In this document: piece by piece, positions 33,133 to 41,612 of the stretch
Position numbering within the stretch: position 1 is the first letter of the stretch
How the letters are laid out: every line of letters begins with the position of its first letter
Assembly: GCA_964584305.1 (NCBI GenBank)
Contig: CAZOZL010000001.1
Coordinates: 372,001 to 436,000, forward strand
Length of the DNA: 64,000 nucleotides
DNA from: SB11 sp964584305
GTDB taxonomy: Bacteria > Bacteroidota > Bacteroidia > UBA8524
Direction: 5' to 3'
The notes under the pieces: model-generated
What the model was told of the DNA's origin: nothing
The model's database searches: none
What the model saw: the letters and a program-made list of their open reading frames with translations, nothing else
Program-made: the position numbers and the translations under genes

Positions 33133-34623
33133 CTACTTTGGCATATATGCCATTAGTTCTTCCATATTTACTTGTAAGCCTTGGGCTATTGCCATGCCCA
33201 ATTTTGGTTCGCATCTAAAAAAGTGGCACAGTTGGCGGTTTATAATAGCGTTGCGTTTTTCGCCGCTAATGCCGCTCATTGCTCCTACTATATTATTTAC
33301 CAAGTCTTGTTTTTCGCTATTGTTTAGTATGTGGTTATAAAAATCTGCGGCTTGGCTATAATGATCGTCTTCGCCTGTGCCGTTTCTGTCGTACCAGTCG
33401 GCTATGTTACTGCCCAGCTGTTGTTGGGGTTCTTTATAGTTTTCATCCGTTATTATAGTGTCAAAACTATTGGGGGCGTAGTTGGGGTTACCGCTTCCGT
33501 TATCGCCTGTTTGCATTGCTCCATCACGCTGGTAGTTGTTTATTGCAAAAGGGCATTGGTTTACTGGCAAATGCTCGTAGTTTGCACCCAAGCGGTAGCG
33601 TTGTGCATCAGGATAAGATAATATACGCCCTTGCAACATCTTATCGGGCGAAAAGCCAATACCATCCACCAAGTGGGCAGGTGCAAAGGCAGCTTGTTCT
33701 ACATCTCTGAAATAGTTGTCGGGTATTTTGTTTAATTCCATCACCCCTACATCAATTAAAGGATATTCTTTGTGCGCCCATACTTTTGTTACATCAAATG
33801 GATTAAAGGGGCTGTTTTTGGCTTGCTCTTCAGTCATTATTTGTACTTTCAATGCCCATTTAGGGAAATTACCCTCGTCTATCGCTTCTACCAAATCACG
33901 CTGTGCGTAGTCCATATCTTTGGCTCGCATTTGGTCGGCTTCGGCTGCGCTCTGATTTTTTATGCCTTGTTGTGTTTTGAAATGAAATTTTACCCAAACC
34001 CTTTTGTTCTCCTCGTTTATAAATGAAAATGTATGGCTACCGTATCCGTTCATGTGTCGGTATCCGTAGGGAGTCCCTCTATTGCTAAACAAAAACATGA
34101 CTTGGTGTAAACTTTCGGGGTTCAAACTCCAAAAATCCCACATCATAGTTGGGCTTTTAGTATTGGTGCGGGGGTCTCGCTTTTGGGTATGTATAAAATG
34201 GCTAAACTTTTTAGGGTCTTTTATGAAAAAAATCGGGGTGTTATTTCCCACCAAATCCCAGTTACCGTCCTCAGTATAAAATTTTACGGCAAAACCCCTC
34301 GGGTCTCTCTCGCTATCAGCACTACCCTTTTCGCCGCCTACGGTAGAAAAACGAACAAACACTTTGGTTTGCTTTCCTATTTCATTAAACAGTTTTGCTT
34401 TGGTGTATTTGCTAATATCATTAGTAATGGTAAACGTACCGAAAGTACCGCTACCTTTGGCGTGAACCACCCGCTCGGGTATGCGCTCACGATTAAAATG
34501 TGCCATATCCTCGTGCAAAAAATAGTCTTGCAATAGCAATGGTCCTCTTGCTCCTACTGATTGTGAGTTTTCGTATTCGTGGTATGGTCTTCCACTGGCG
34601 GTAGTTAATTTCTTTTGTTTCAT
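33133..34623 (-). CDS. katA: monofunctional heme catalase
   Basis: 496 residues, small-subunit clade. Catalytic His54 in RVVHAKGSGTFG, Asn127 in LVGNNTPIFFIKDP, and the heme-ligand Tyr337 in RILSYPDAQRYRLG. The NADPH-binding-type segment and the C-terminal helical domain are of normal length. It dismutates hydrogen peroxide. It is divergent from oxyR (start codons 90 bases apart), the expected regulator, which supports peroxide-inducible expression; I could not identify a certain operator. Confidence 0.97.
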   Translation of the reverse strand: MKQKKLTTASGRPYHEYENSQSVGARGPLLLQDYFLHEDMAHFNRERIPERVVHAKGSGTFGTFTITNDISKYTKAKLFNEIGKQTKVFVRFSTVGGEKGSADSERDPRGFAVKFYTEDGNWDLVGNNTPIFFIKDPKKFSHFIHTQKRDPRTNTKSPTMMWDFWSLNPESLHQVMFLFSNRGTPYGYRHMNGYGSHTFSFINEENKRVWVKFHFKTQQGIKNQSAAEADQMRAKDMDYAQRDLVEAIDEGNFPKWALKVQIMTEEQAKNSPFNPFDVTKVWAHKEYPLIDVGVMELNKIPDNYFRDVEQAAFAPAHLVDGIGFSPDKMLQGRILSYPDAQRYRLGANYEHLPVNQCPFAINNYQRDGAMQTGDNGSGNPNYAPNSFDTIITDENYKEPQQQLGSNIADWYDRNGTGEDDHYSQAADFYNHILNNSEKQDLVNNIVGAMSGISGEKRNAIINRQLCHFFRCEPKLGMAIAQGLQVNMEELMAYMPK

Positions 34624-34687
34624 TTCTTTTATCTTTTGTTAACACAAAGGTCTTAAGTTCTTAATCATCAATCAAACTGATATTATC

Positions 34688-34695
34688 TATATTTG
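34688..34695 (+). promoter_or_regulatory. -7 promoter box of oxyR
   Basis: TATATTTG fits TAnnTTTG and lies 18 bases before the chosen oxyR ATG. It overlaps CTAT-N6-ATAG (34687-34700), which only loosely resembles an OxyR half-site arrangement. Confidence 0.45.
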
Positions 34696-34713
34696 CATAG
34701 ATTTTGTTTATAT

Positions 34714-35634
34714 ATGAACTTTCAGCAATTAAACTACATAATAGCCGTTGATATGCACAGGCACTTTGCTACTGCGGCAGCGCATTGTTTTGTTACCCAG
34801 CCCACCTTAAGCATGATGATACAAAAGCTGGAGGATGAATTGGGTTTAAAGATATTTGACCGTAGTAAACACCCCGTTATTCCCACCCACGAAGGGCAAG
34901 AAATTATTAAACAAGCCAAAACGATTTTAGCCCAAGCAAAGCAGCTAAAAAGTTTTGTCACAGAAAAAACGGAGGCAGTGAGCGGCGAAATAAAATTAGT
35001 GGTTATTCCTACTCTTGCGCCCTATGTATTGCCTTATTTTTTAGGAAAAGTTGCCCAACAACACCCCTCGCTATTGCTTATTATTCGTGAGGCAAATACT
35101 GCCCAAATTATTGAGATGATAAAAACAGGACAGGCAGATATTGGGCTACTTTCTACCCCGCTAAACGAAAACCAGATAAAGGAATACCCTTTGTTTTACG
35201 AAGAACTATTAGCCTATACCGATATTGCTAAACAAAAGGGGAGACTTGCACCTGCCGACCTTGACCCTACTAAACTGTGGTTGCTTGAAGAAGGGCATTG
35301 TTTCCGCTCGCAAATACTTAACTATTGCGAATTGCGAAAAACAGCGAAAAATAAACCCCGATTAATATACGAAGCGGGCAGCATACAAACCCTTATTAAC
35401 ATGGTAGATGGGCAAGGCGGTACTACAATAATACCGCAATTGGCAGCCAAAGGTTTATCTCCCCAGCAAAAAAATAAACTAAAAAAATTTTCATTACCAG
35501 CACCTGTAAGAGAGGTGAGCCTAATTACTCACAGGCATTTTGCCCGCACAGGCATTGTGAATGCACTAAAAAATATCATCATACAAAACACCCCTATAAC
35601 TACCGCAAAACAAAGGATTGTGTTGGATATATAG
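34714..35634 (+). CDS. oxyR: LysR-type hydrogen peroxide sensor OxyR
   Basis: 306 residues. N-terminal winged helix (MNFQQLNYIIAVDMHRHFATAAAHCFVTQPTLSMMIQKLEDELG) and a LysR effector domain. LEEGHCFRSQILNYCEL carries Cys196 and Cys205 with eight residues between, the redox pair spacing of E. coli OxyR (Cys199/Cys208). Disulfide formation on peroxide exposure would activate katA, its divergent neighbour. The start at 34714 was preferred to 34693 because the latter overlaps the -7 box and adds residues foreign to the family. Confidence 0.94.
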   Translation: MNFQQLNYIIAVDMHRHFATAAAHCFVTQPTLSMMIQKLEDELGLKIFDRSKHPVIPTHEGQEIIKQAKTILAQAKQLKSFVTEKTEAVSGEIKLVVIPTLAPYVLPYFLGKVAQQHPSLLLIIREANTAQIIEMIKTGQADIGLLSTPLNENQIKEYPLFYEELLAYTDIAKQKGRLAPADLDPTKLWLLEEGHCFRSQILNYCELRKTAKNKPRLIYEAGSIQTLINMVDGQGGTTIIPQLAAKGLSPQQKNKLKKFSLPAPVREVSLITHRHFARTGIVNALKNIIIQNTPITTAKQRIVLDI

Positions 35635-35675
35635 AGTTATCCAACTGTTTTATAGTAATTGTTCATAAATAACAA

Positions 35676-35706
35676 TTGACTATATTGCAAAGCACATCTA
35701 ATTTTG
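35676..35706 (+). promoter_or_regulatory. promoter of dnaN (TTG-N20-TAATTTTG)
   Basis: TTG at 35676-35678 and TAATTTTG at 35699-35706 with a 20-base spacer, identical in spacing to the gapA promoter; 32 bases before the dnaN ATG. Confidence 0.6.
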
Positions 35707-35738
35707 GCTTTTTAATATAACACAATATAGAGCAAGGT

Positions 35739-36860
35739 ATGAAGTTTATTGTTTCCAAAACCGCATTGTTGGAGCACTTACAAATAGTGGGTGGTGTAGT
35801 AGTTTCAAAAGCTGTTATTCCCATTTTAGAGAATTTTTTGTTTGACATAAAAGAGGGTAACCTAACCATAAGTGCTACTGACTTGGAAACTAGTATGACT
35901 ACTATGCTAAAGGTAGAAGCGCAAGAAGAGGGGCAGGTAGCTGTTCCTTCTAAATTAGTTTTAGATATTCTTCGCTCATTGCCAGACCAGCCTCTTACCT
36001 TTACTATTGATGAGAAAACGCACGCCATAGAGATTAGTTCAGGAAACGGGCGTTTTAAATTAGCAGGGCAACCCAGCGAAGATTTCCCCAAAATTCCCGA
36101 AGTAGAAAGTGATAAATCTTTCTCGATAAAAAGCGAAGTATTGCTTAAAGCCATTACCAACACTGTTTTTGCAACAGGTAATGACGAGTTGCGCCTTAAC
36201 CTTACTGGTATTTATGTTGAGTTGAAAAGCGACTCAATTTCTTTTGTAGCTACTGATGCCAATAGGCTTGTGCGCTACAAATGTACTGATGTAACTCCAG
36301 GGGTGGAGCAAAATTTTATACTTCCCAAAAAAGCATCGAACTTATTAAAATCATCGCTGCGTGATGATGATACTGCCGTTCAGGTTGATTTTAACAATGC
36401 TAACGCGTTTTTTAGTTTTGGCGATATAAACTTAGTATGCCGTTTAATAGACGAGCGTTACCCTGACTATAATGCAGTAATACCCAAAGACAACCCAAAT
36501 GATTTGGTAATAGACCGAATGGAGTTTTTAAGCTCGGTGAAACGTATTTCTATTGTGGCGAATAAAACTACCCACCAAATACGCTTGAAACTGGCAGGAA
36601 GCAATATTCTTATTTCTGCCGAAGATTTTGACCAAAGCAACGAAGGACATGAACGCCTAAACTGTGAATATACAGGCGAGGATATGGAAATAGGCTTTAA
36701 TAGCAAATACCTTATGGATATGCTAACCAATATGGGTACGGATAAGGTACATTTTGAAATGAGTACCCCCAACCGTGCAGGTGTTTTATTACCTTTTGAA
36801 AACGAGGAAAACGAAGATATGCTGATGCTGGTAATGCCAATGATGCTAAATAACTACTAA
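35739..36860 (+). CDS. dnaN: DNA polymerase III beta subunit (sliding clamp)
   Basis: 373 residues, three clamp domains. MKFIVSKTALLEHLQIVGGVV opening, ISATDLETSM, LNLTGIYVELKSDSISFVATDANRLVRYK in the middle, and NSKYLMDMLTNMGTDKVHFEM with the terminal LMLVMPMMLNNY, which resembles the MPMR-type end of the clamp. The ring tethers the replicative polymerase to DNA. It is not next to dnaA, recF or gyrB here, so this is not the usual origin cluster. It has its own promoter and terminator. Confidence 0.97.
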   Translation: MKFIVSKTALLEHLQIVGGVVVSKAVIPILENFLFDIKEGNLTISATDLETSMTTMLKVEAQEEGQVAVPSKLVLDILRSLPDQPLTFTIDEKTHAIEISSGNGRFKLAGQPSEDFPKIPEVESDKSFSIKSEVLLKAITNTVFATGNDELRLNLTGIYVELKSDSISFVATDANRLVRYKCTDVTPGVEQNFILPKKASNLLKSSLRDDDTAVQVDFNNANAFFSFGDINLVCRLIDERYPDYNAVIPKDNPNDLVIDRMEFLSSVKRISIVANKTTHQIRLKLAGSNILISAEDFDQSNEGHERLNCEYTGEDMEIGFNSKYLMDMLTNMGTDKVHFEMSTPNRAGVLLPFENEENEDMLMLVMPMMLNNY

Positions 36861-36884
36861 AAAAAATTAAGTTTTACTTTAACC

Positions 36885-36927
36885 AAAAAAAATCCTCGAT
36901 AGAAAATTCTATCGGGGATTTTTTTTG
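36885..36927. terminator. bidirectional terminator after dnaN
   Basis: Stem of AAAAAAAATCC-CGATAGAA with TTCTATCG-GGGATTTTTTTT, closing the dnaN transcript and the convergent PI-PLC-like gene. Confidence 0.8.
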
Positions 36928-36938
36928 ATTTCTTGTTT

Positions 36939-38351
36939 CTATAAAAACAGCTTATTAATATATATAGCTGAGTTTACGGGATGGTGGTGCGAAACTTTAT
37001 CGATATACAAAATATTAGGAATGGAACTAATAAAGTATTTCTGTTTATTATAAGCCAAATTTGCTAATAAAACAGGGTTGGCAGAATCTGCCATATCCAG
37101 CACACAATCACGTATATAGTCCCCGTCAGCATCTAATGCTGCATTAGCAATAACACCGCCCGTAGTTGATGTGAGCGTATAAGAATATAAAAACATAGAC
37201 CCATTACTTCTCACAAATTCAATCCACTTTCCCAATTGGTTGCTAATCATATCATTGTAATCATGGTCGTTAGCATACTGGTCGTATAAGCGGTAGTTAG
37301 CCGAAGAATTATTATCGCCAAAAGAAAAAATACCATTTGCTGGGTTTATAACAGCATTCATTTGGCTGCTTGTAAACGTATTTCCATCATCAGGAGTGTC
37401 GGTAGCAGTAAATAGGCAAATAACCCGCTTGCCCGAGTTTATAATGTCTTGTAGTTTCACATTGCCTAAATTAACAGAGCTATTTGTATTGGTGTACATA
37501 TAGTCTCCTATAGCAGTATTTATAAGTGATATAAGCGATGTGAGTAATGCGTTGGTAAAGCCTGACCCATCTTGACTAATAAAGTGCGAAAACTTTAATA
37601 CTACTATCTCCCCTCCGTTGGTGTCATTGTTCATGAAATTTGCTATGGCACTTAGCACATTGCTTAAACTTTCACCCGTAGATCCTTCCTCTCCAAGTGC
37701 GGGCCAGTCAGAAAAATGCCCCATATATATGGTTTGCTTATCACTACTCCATATTGCAGGGCGCAAATCAAAATAGCGTACTCCATATTTAAGCTGGTCT
37801 CCAATATTATGCGATTGTGTTTGTGTATTACACTCGTTTGATAGGCTGGTACTTTTGTGCAGCATAGACATCCCTGCATCGTGCGCCCCAGCTAAACAAA
37901 TTTGGCTTAGTGTTTTCTGAAAAAAACTAGAGTTGGCCGTATTAAATTGGTGCATCCAATCACTATACCCTGCATCCCTATTAATAACAATAGTTATATA
38001 GGCTTGCGCTCCGTTGCCAATATTGTTTACATCTACCTGAAGAGAGATAGTAGAATTATCTGTATCGTAAGAATAACTATTATACTCTTCTTTAATAGTT
38101 ACCGTAGTGGTATCATCAATAGTTATATCAAAATGTGATTCGTCTAACAAGCATGAGCCACTTGCTTGTGCCTCAATATATTGCATCCCATCTGATGGCA
38201 TTGCCTCAAAAGTTGAAAGAGTTTGATTATCCCAAAGCGAAGGGTTTGAATCGTACTCCCCATTATCGTACATACAATGGCGGTTATGAATATTTATTGA
38301 GTGGCTGCTACTATCGTTATTTACGATGAGCATATAAGCTCCTTTTCCCAT
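36939..38351 (-). CDS. PI-PLC X-domain protein with unrecognised N-terminal domain
   Basis: 470 residues. Residues about 130-470 form a phosphatidylinositol-specific phospholipase C X-like barrel: SQICLAGAHDAGMSML (His157), QLKYGVRYFDLRPAIW (Arg193, Asp195), YMGHFSDW (His212) and GEIVVLKFSH, i.e. both catalytic histidines are kept. Residues 1-125 are a Ser/Asn/Thr-rich beta-strand domain (YMLIVNNDSSSHSINIHNRH ... AYITIVINRD) that I cannot name. No signal peptide or sorting domain is visible. The compact size suggests a PLCXD-like enzyme acting on lipid or GPI-type substrates. Isolated, convergent with dnaN. Confidence 0.75.
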   Translation of the reverse strand: MGKGAYMLIVNNDSSSHSINIHNRHCMYDNGEYDSNPSLWDNQTLSTFEAMPSDGMQYIEAQASGSCLLDESHFDITIDDTTTVTIKEEYNSYSYDTDNSTISLQVDVNNIGNGAQAYITIVINRDAGYSDWMHQFNTANSSFFQKTLSQICLAGAHDAGMSMLHKSTSLSNECNTQTQSHNIGDQLKYGVRYFDLRPAIWSSDKQTIYMGHFSDWPALGEEGSTGESLSNVLSAIANFMNNDTNGGEIVVLKFSHFISQDGSGFTNALLTSLISLINTAIGDYMYTNTNSSVNLGNVKLQDIINSGKRVICLFTATDTPDDGNTFTSSQMNAVINPANGIFSFGDNNSSANYRLYDQYANDHDYNDMISNQLGKWIEFVRSNGSMFLYSYTLTSTTGGVIANAALDADGDYIRDCVLDMADSANPVLLANLAYNKQKYFISSIPNILYIDKVSHHHPVNSAIYINKLFL

Positions 38352-38490
38352 AATAATGTATTTTTTAGTTAATTAAATTATAATTTACCCTCAATAATAC
38401 ATAAAAAAAATAATAAATAAACCGGTAGGGTATTAATAATATAATTTTGAATATTAGGATAACCTGTGTATAACATTAACACAATGCTTT

Positions 38491-38498
38491 TAACTTTG
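38491..38498 (+). promoter_or_regulatory. -7 promoter box of the 38513-42505 operon
   Basis: TAACTTTG matches TAnnTTTG and lies 14 bases before the first ATG of the five-gene operon. Confidence 0.45.
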
Positions 38499-38512
38499 CA
38501 TAAAAAAAATTT

Positions 38513-38986
38513 ATGCTAAAAATAGAGGGTGCTGCATTACAACAGTTTTTTAATGGACATACATTATATACACCCAAACCAGCACCTCCAGAAAACGAAG
38601 TCCTGTATAGTTACGAGGGCGAGAACAATAAATATATAGTAATGCTTTTTAGCCATACGGGCAACGGTGCTATGCCCCAAGCCCAGAAACCATTTTTAGA
38701 AAAAATACTAAACGCTACCAAACTTAGCTTTAATGATGTTGCTTTGGTAAACCTAAACAACTACCCTGATGCTACCCTTGCCCAATTAAAAGATTTTTTT
38801 GCAGCATCATCAATATTTCTTTGGGGAATAAGCCCCACAGTATTTAATATACAGGCAAGTTTATACGAACCCAAAATACACGATAAACTAAAAATAATTT
38901 GTGTGGATGCCATTGACGCTATTGACAATGATACCAGCCTTAAAGCCAAACTTTGGAGTATATTAAAAACACATTTTCTTAAATAA
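38513..38986 (+). CDS. conserved hypothetical protein, alpha/beta, upstream of rdgB
   Basis: 157 residues, soluble. KYIVMLFSHTGNGAMPQAQKPFLEKIL, LSFNDVALVNLNNYPDATLAQLKDFFAASSIFLWG, LKIICVDAIDAI and LKAKLWSILKTHFLK form alternating strands and helices. The layout (a strand of the voice xxVMLFS, a helix before LSFNDVALVN, a final LW..LK..F helix) is reminiscent of the DNA polymerase III psi subunit HolD, but that is a pattern impression only. Its TAA overlaps the rdgB ATG by 1 base (TAATG), so translation is coupled. First gene of an operon to 42505. Confidence 0.6.
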   Translation: MLKIEGAALQQFFNGHTLYTPKPAPPENEVLYSYEGENNKYIVMLFSHTGNGAMPQAQKPFLEKILNATKLSFNDVALVNLNNYPDATLAQLKDFFAASSIFLWGISPTVFNIQASLYEPKIHDKLKIICVDAIDAIDNDTSLKAKLWSILKTHFLK

Positions 38987-39564
38987 TGCAGATAATATTT
39001 GCTACACAAAACCCAAACAAAGCCAAAGAGATTGAGGCGAAATTGGGTAATGCTTTCACCATTATAGATTTAGAAAGTATAAACATAACCGAAGAAATAC
39101 CCGAAACGGCAAATACCCTTGAGGGGAACGCTCTGCAAAAAGCACGCTATGTATATCAAAAAACGGGACGCAATTGCTTTGCAGATGATACGGGCTTGGA
39201 AGTAGAAATACTAAATGGCGAGCCGGGTGTTTTAAGTGCCCGCTATGCAGGTTTACAAAAAGATGCAAACAACAATATGGATTTGCTTTTGCAAAACCTT
39301 GAAGGTAAAACCAACAGAAAAGCAAGGTTTATAACCGTTATAGCCTTAATTATTAATAACAAAGAACAGCTTTTTGAGGGTATTGCCAATGGCACTATTA
39401 CCGCCACAAAGCAAGGCGAAGAAGGTTTTGGATACGACCCTATTTTTATACCCGATGGTTTTGACCGTACTTTTGCCCAAATGACTTTTGACGAAAAAAA
39501 CCAACTTAGTCATCGTGCAAAAGCATTTGATAAGATGAAGACGTTTTTAAATGATAATGCGTAA
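38986..39564 (+). CDS. rdgB: XTP/dITP diphosphatase (RdgB/HAM1)
   Basis: 192 residues. IIFATQNPNKAKEIEAKLG (substrate loop T/SxNxxK), FADDTGLEVEILNGEPGVLSARYAG (catalytic Asp and ARYAG motif), and EGFGYDPIFIPDGFDRTFAQMTFDEKNQLSHRAKAFDKM near the end, with GFGYDPxF and SHRxxA. It removes non-canonical purine nucleotides from the pool before DNA synthesis. Starts in a 1-base overlap with the upstream gene; the J-domain gene starts 3 bases later with TTG. Confidence 0.97.
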   Translation: MQIIFATQNPNKAKEIEAKLGNAFTIIDLESINITEEIPETANTLEGNALQKARYVYQKTGRNCFADDTGLEVEILNGEPGVLSARYAGLQKDANNNMDLLLQNLEGKTNRKARFITVIALIINNKEQLFEGIANGTITATKQGEEGFGYDPIFIPDGFDRTFAQMTFDEKNQLSHRAKAFDKMKTFLNDNA

Positions 39565-39567
39565 AAA

Positions 39568-40596
39568 TTGAACCTACTTGCCAAATACTATTCAATTCTT
39601 GGATTAGCAGAAAATGCAAGTATAAAAGCTATAAAAAAGGCATACCGTAGCAAAGCAAAACAAGTACACCCCGACCGTAATCCATCGCCCAACGCCGAAG
39701 CTGAATTTATTGAACTTAACGAGGCTTATCAATACGTAAGCACACTAAAAAAAGGAGGGTATAAAACCAAAAAGAATACCCAAGTTCAAGATTTTGAAAA
39801 ATGGTGGTATGCTGAAGAAACCAAACGAAAAGCCAAAGCAAGGCAACAAGCCCAAATGAGGTATGAGGAGTATATAAACTCCGACGATTTTATGATGAAC
39901 AATGCCCTTGAGGTTATCTCTCATTATTTCTTAGTACTATTTGTATTAGCCCTTTCCATTACTCTTTTTATTTTATTTTTTAGTATAGGTAATTTATTTA
40001 CTGGTATTGTGCTAAGTAGTATAATTTTTGCCATAGTTTCACCCCTTCTTTATCACCTTTCAAAGTCTTTTTTAACGCATAAATATTCACTGCTATCATT
40101 ACTCTCCTCTCTTAAAACAATAGTTACTTCCAGTTGGTTTTTAATAGCACTTGCATTAATTTTTAATATCTATATTTTTACCACTATCACCATTCAAACT
40201 TTTATAGGCAGCAAAGGGATAATACTATTATTTGTTGCCGTCCCCATGTTTATCTATGCCGTTATTTCCATTTTATTAAAAAAACATAAGTACTATATCC
40301 ATAAGCGCACCATTAGTACAGTTTTAGTGCCCTTATTTTTCAATAGTATTTTTATAATTAATTATTTAGGAGCTTCGCAGCCAAGGCAAGAAACCTACTC
40401 GTATGAAATAGATTTCGCTAAAAGTACTATAAATTTCGAGCATGATAAATATAAAAAGTATTGGGGAATTCGGTTTTTCTTTTTTACAGAAGAGGTAAAA
40501 ACACATAACAAAATTATTTACACAATAGAAGAAGGTGCTTTAGGATTGAGAGTAGTAAGCGATTATAAATTATTTTTAGATTTAAGTTATTTATGA
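39568..40596 (+). CDS. membrane protein with N-terminal J domain
   Basis: 342 residues starting at TTG (39568). J domain 6-60: KYYSILGLAENASIKAIKKAYRSKAKQVHPDRNPSPNAEAEFIELNEAYQYVS with HPD at 34-36. A basic helical stretch (EETKRKAKARQQAQ) leads to four or five hydrophobic segments (about 120-255), and the protein ends in a beta-rich tail. No glycine/phenylalanine or zinc-finger regions, so it is a class C J protein that would recruit DnaK to the membrane. The function is unknown. Its TGA overlaps the next ATG (ATGA). Confidence 0.8.
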   Translation: MNLLAKYYSILGLAENASIKAIKKAYRSKAKQVHPDRNPSPNAEAEFIELNEAYQYVSTLKKGGYKTKKNTQVQDFEKWWYAEETKRKAKARQQAQMRYEEYINSDDFMMNNALEVISHYFLVLFVLALSITLFILFFSIGNLFTGIVLSSIIFAIVSPLLYHLSKSFLTHKYSLLSLLSSLKTIVTSSWFLIALALIFNIYIFTTITIQTFIGSKGIILLFVAVPMFIYAVISILLKKHKYYIHKRTISTVLVPLFFNSIFIINYLGASQPRQETYSYEIDFAKSTINFEHDKYKKYWGIRFFFFTEEVKTHNKIIYTIEEGALGLRVVSDYKLFLDLSYL

Positions 40597-41612
40597 ACCC
40601 AATATTAGTTGAAGTATATAGAGCAAATGTTTTAGAAAGTTTCCATCGTGGGGTGGTGTGTGTGGTAGATAAAGAGGGCGAAATACTGTATAGTGAAGGC
40701 GATGTAATGCAAATTTGCTACCCCCGTTCAGCACTTAAATTACTACAAGTATTGCCCCTGCTGGAGCACGGGGGGATGGAACATTTTGGGTTTACCCTAA
40801 AAGAAATAGCCATAATGTGTGGTAGCCACAATGGCGAGGCAGAACACCAGCAAGTAGTAAACGCTATACTAAAAAAAATAGGGCTTAACAAAGAGCATTT
40901 ATTTTGCGGTGCGCAATACCCAACGGATAGAAAAACAGCTAACGCACTAATAAAGAATAGCGAAAAACCACACCATATACATAATAATTGCAGCGGTAAA
41001 CACGCTGGGTTTTTAGCCTATGCTGTATTGCGAGGTTGGGCAACACAAGACTATATTAGCCCCCAACACCCTATGCAGCAAGAGATACTGCAAACTACCG
41101 CTGAAATGTATGAGTATGCTAAAGAAAAAATGGCAATAGCTTACGATGGTTGCTCTGCCCCTATATTTTCAGTACCTGTTTATAATCAGGCGGTGGGGTA
41201 TAAAAACTTGGTGCATCCTATACAGTTTAGCAAGGCGAGGCAAAAGGCTTGTACTATTATTATTAATGCAATAACAAAACACCCGTATATGGTGGCAGGT
41301 AATAAACGCTACTGTACTGATATGATGCAAATTACCGCCCCTCGCATTATAGGCAAAACAGGGGCAGAAGGTATTTTTAGTTTAGGATTGACTAAAGAAA
41401 AAATAGGCGTAACTATAAAAATTGATGATGGTAAAATGTTGCCTCAATACAATGTTGCCCAACGTTTTGTAGAAGCAACAGGCATATTTACACCCGCACA
41501 GCTTGCCCCCTTAAAACAGTATGAAGAAACTGAAATAACGAACTTTAATAAATGGGTAACTGGGGAAATAAAAACTCGTGAAGGCTTGTTTGATGGGCTA
41601 AAAATTGGCTAA
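40593..41612 (+). CDS. L-asparaginase, type II / ReAV family
   Basis: 339 residues of the Asparaginase_II family typified by Rhizobium etli ReAV, structurally related to serine beta-lactamases. The two Ser-Lys tandems are visible: PRSALKLLQ (Ser46, Lys49) and CGSHNGE with IGKTGAEG; the zinc-site NNCSGKHAG (Cys and Lys) and YDGCSAP are also present. It hydrolyses asparagine to aspartate and ammonia. No signal peptide, so cytosolic. It overlaps the J-domain gene by 4 bases and the RluA gene by 1 base, so translation of all three is coupled. Confidence 0.9.
   Translation: MNPILVEVYRANVLESFHRGVVCVVDKEGEILYSEGDVMQICYPRSALKLLQVLPLLEHGGMEHFGFTLKEIAIMCGSHNGEAEHQQVVNAILKKIGLNKEHLFCGAQYPTDRKTANALIKNSEKPHHIHNNCSGKHAGFLAYAVLRGWATQDYISPQHPMQQEILQTTAEMYEYAKEKMAIAYDGCSAPIFSVPVYNQAVGYKNLVHPIQFSKARQKACTIIINAITKHPYMVAGNKRYCTDMMQITAPRIIGKTGAEGIFSLGLTKEKIGVTIKIDDGKMLPQYNVAQRFVEATGIFTPAQLAPLKQYEETEITNFNKWVTGEIKTREGLFDGLKIG

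Noticed and set aside
34687..34700. OxyR operator in the katA-oxyR gap (CTAT-N6-ATAG)
   Set aside because: The inner spacing is 6 rather than 7 and the outer half-sites do not match; it also coincides with the -7 box, so the resemblance may be accidental.
35663..36163. 166-codon minus-strand frame over the 5' part of dnaN
   Set aside because: Opposite a fully conserved dnaN with its own promoter; no protein family signal.
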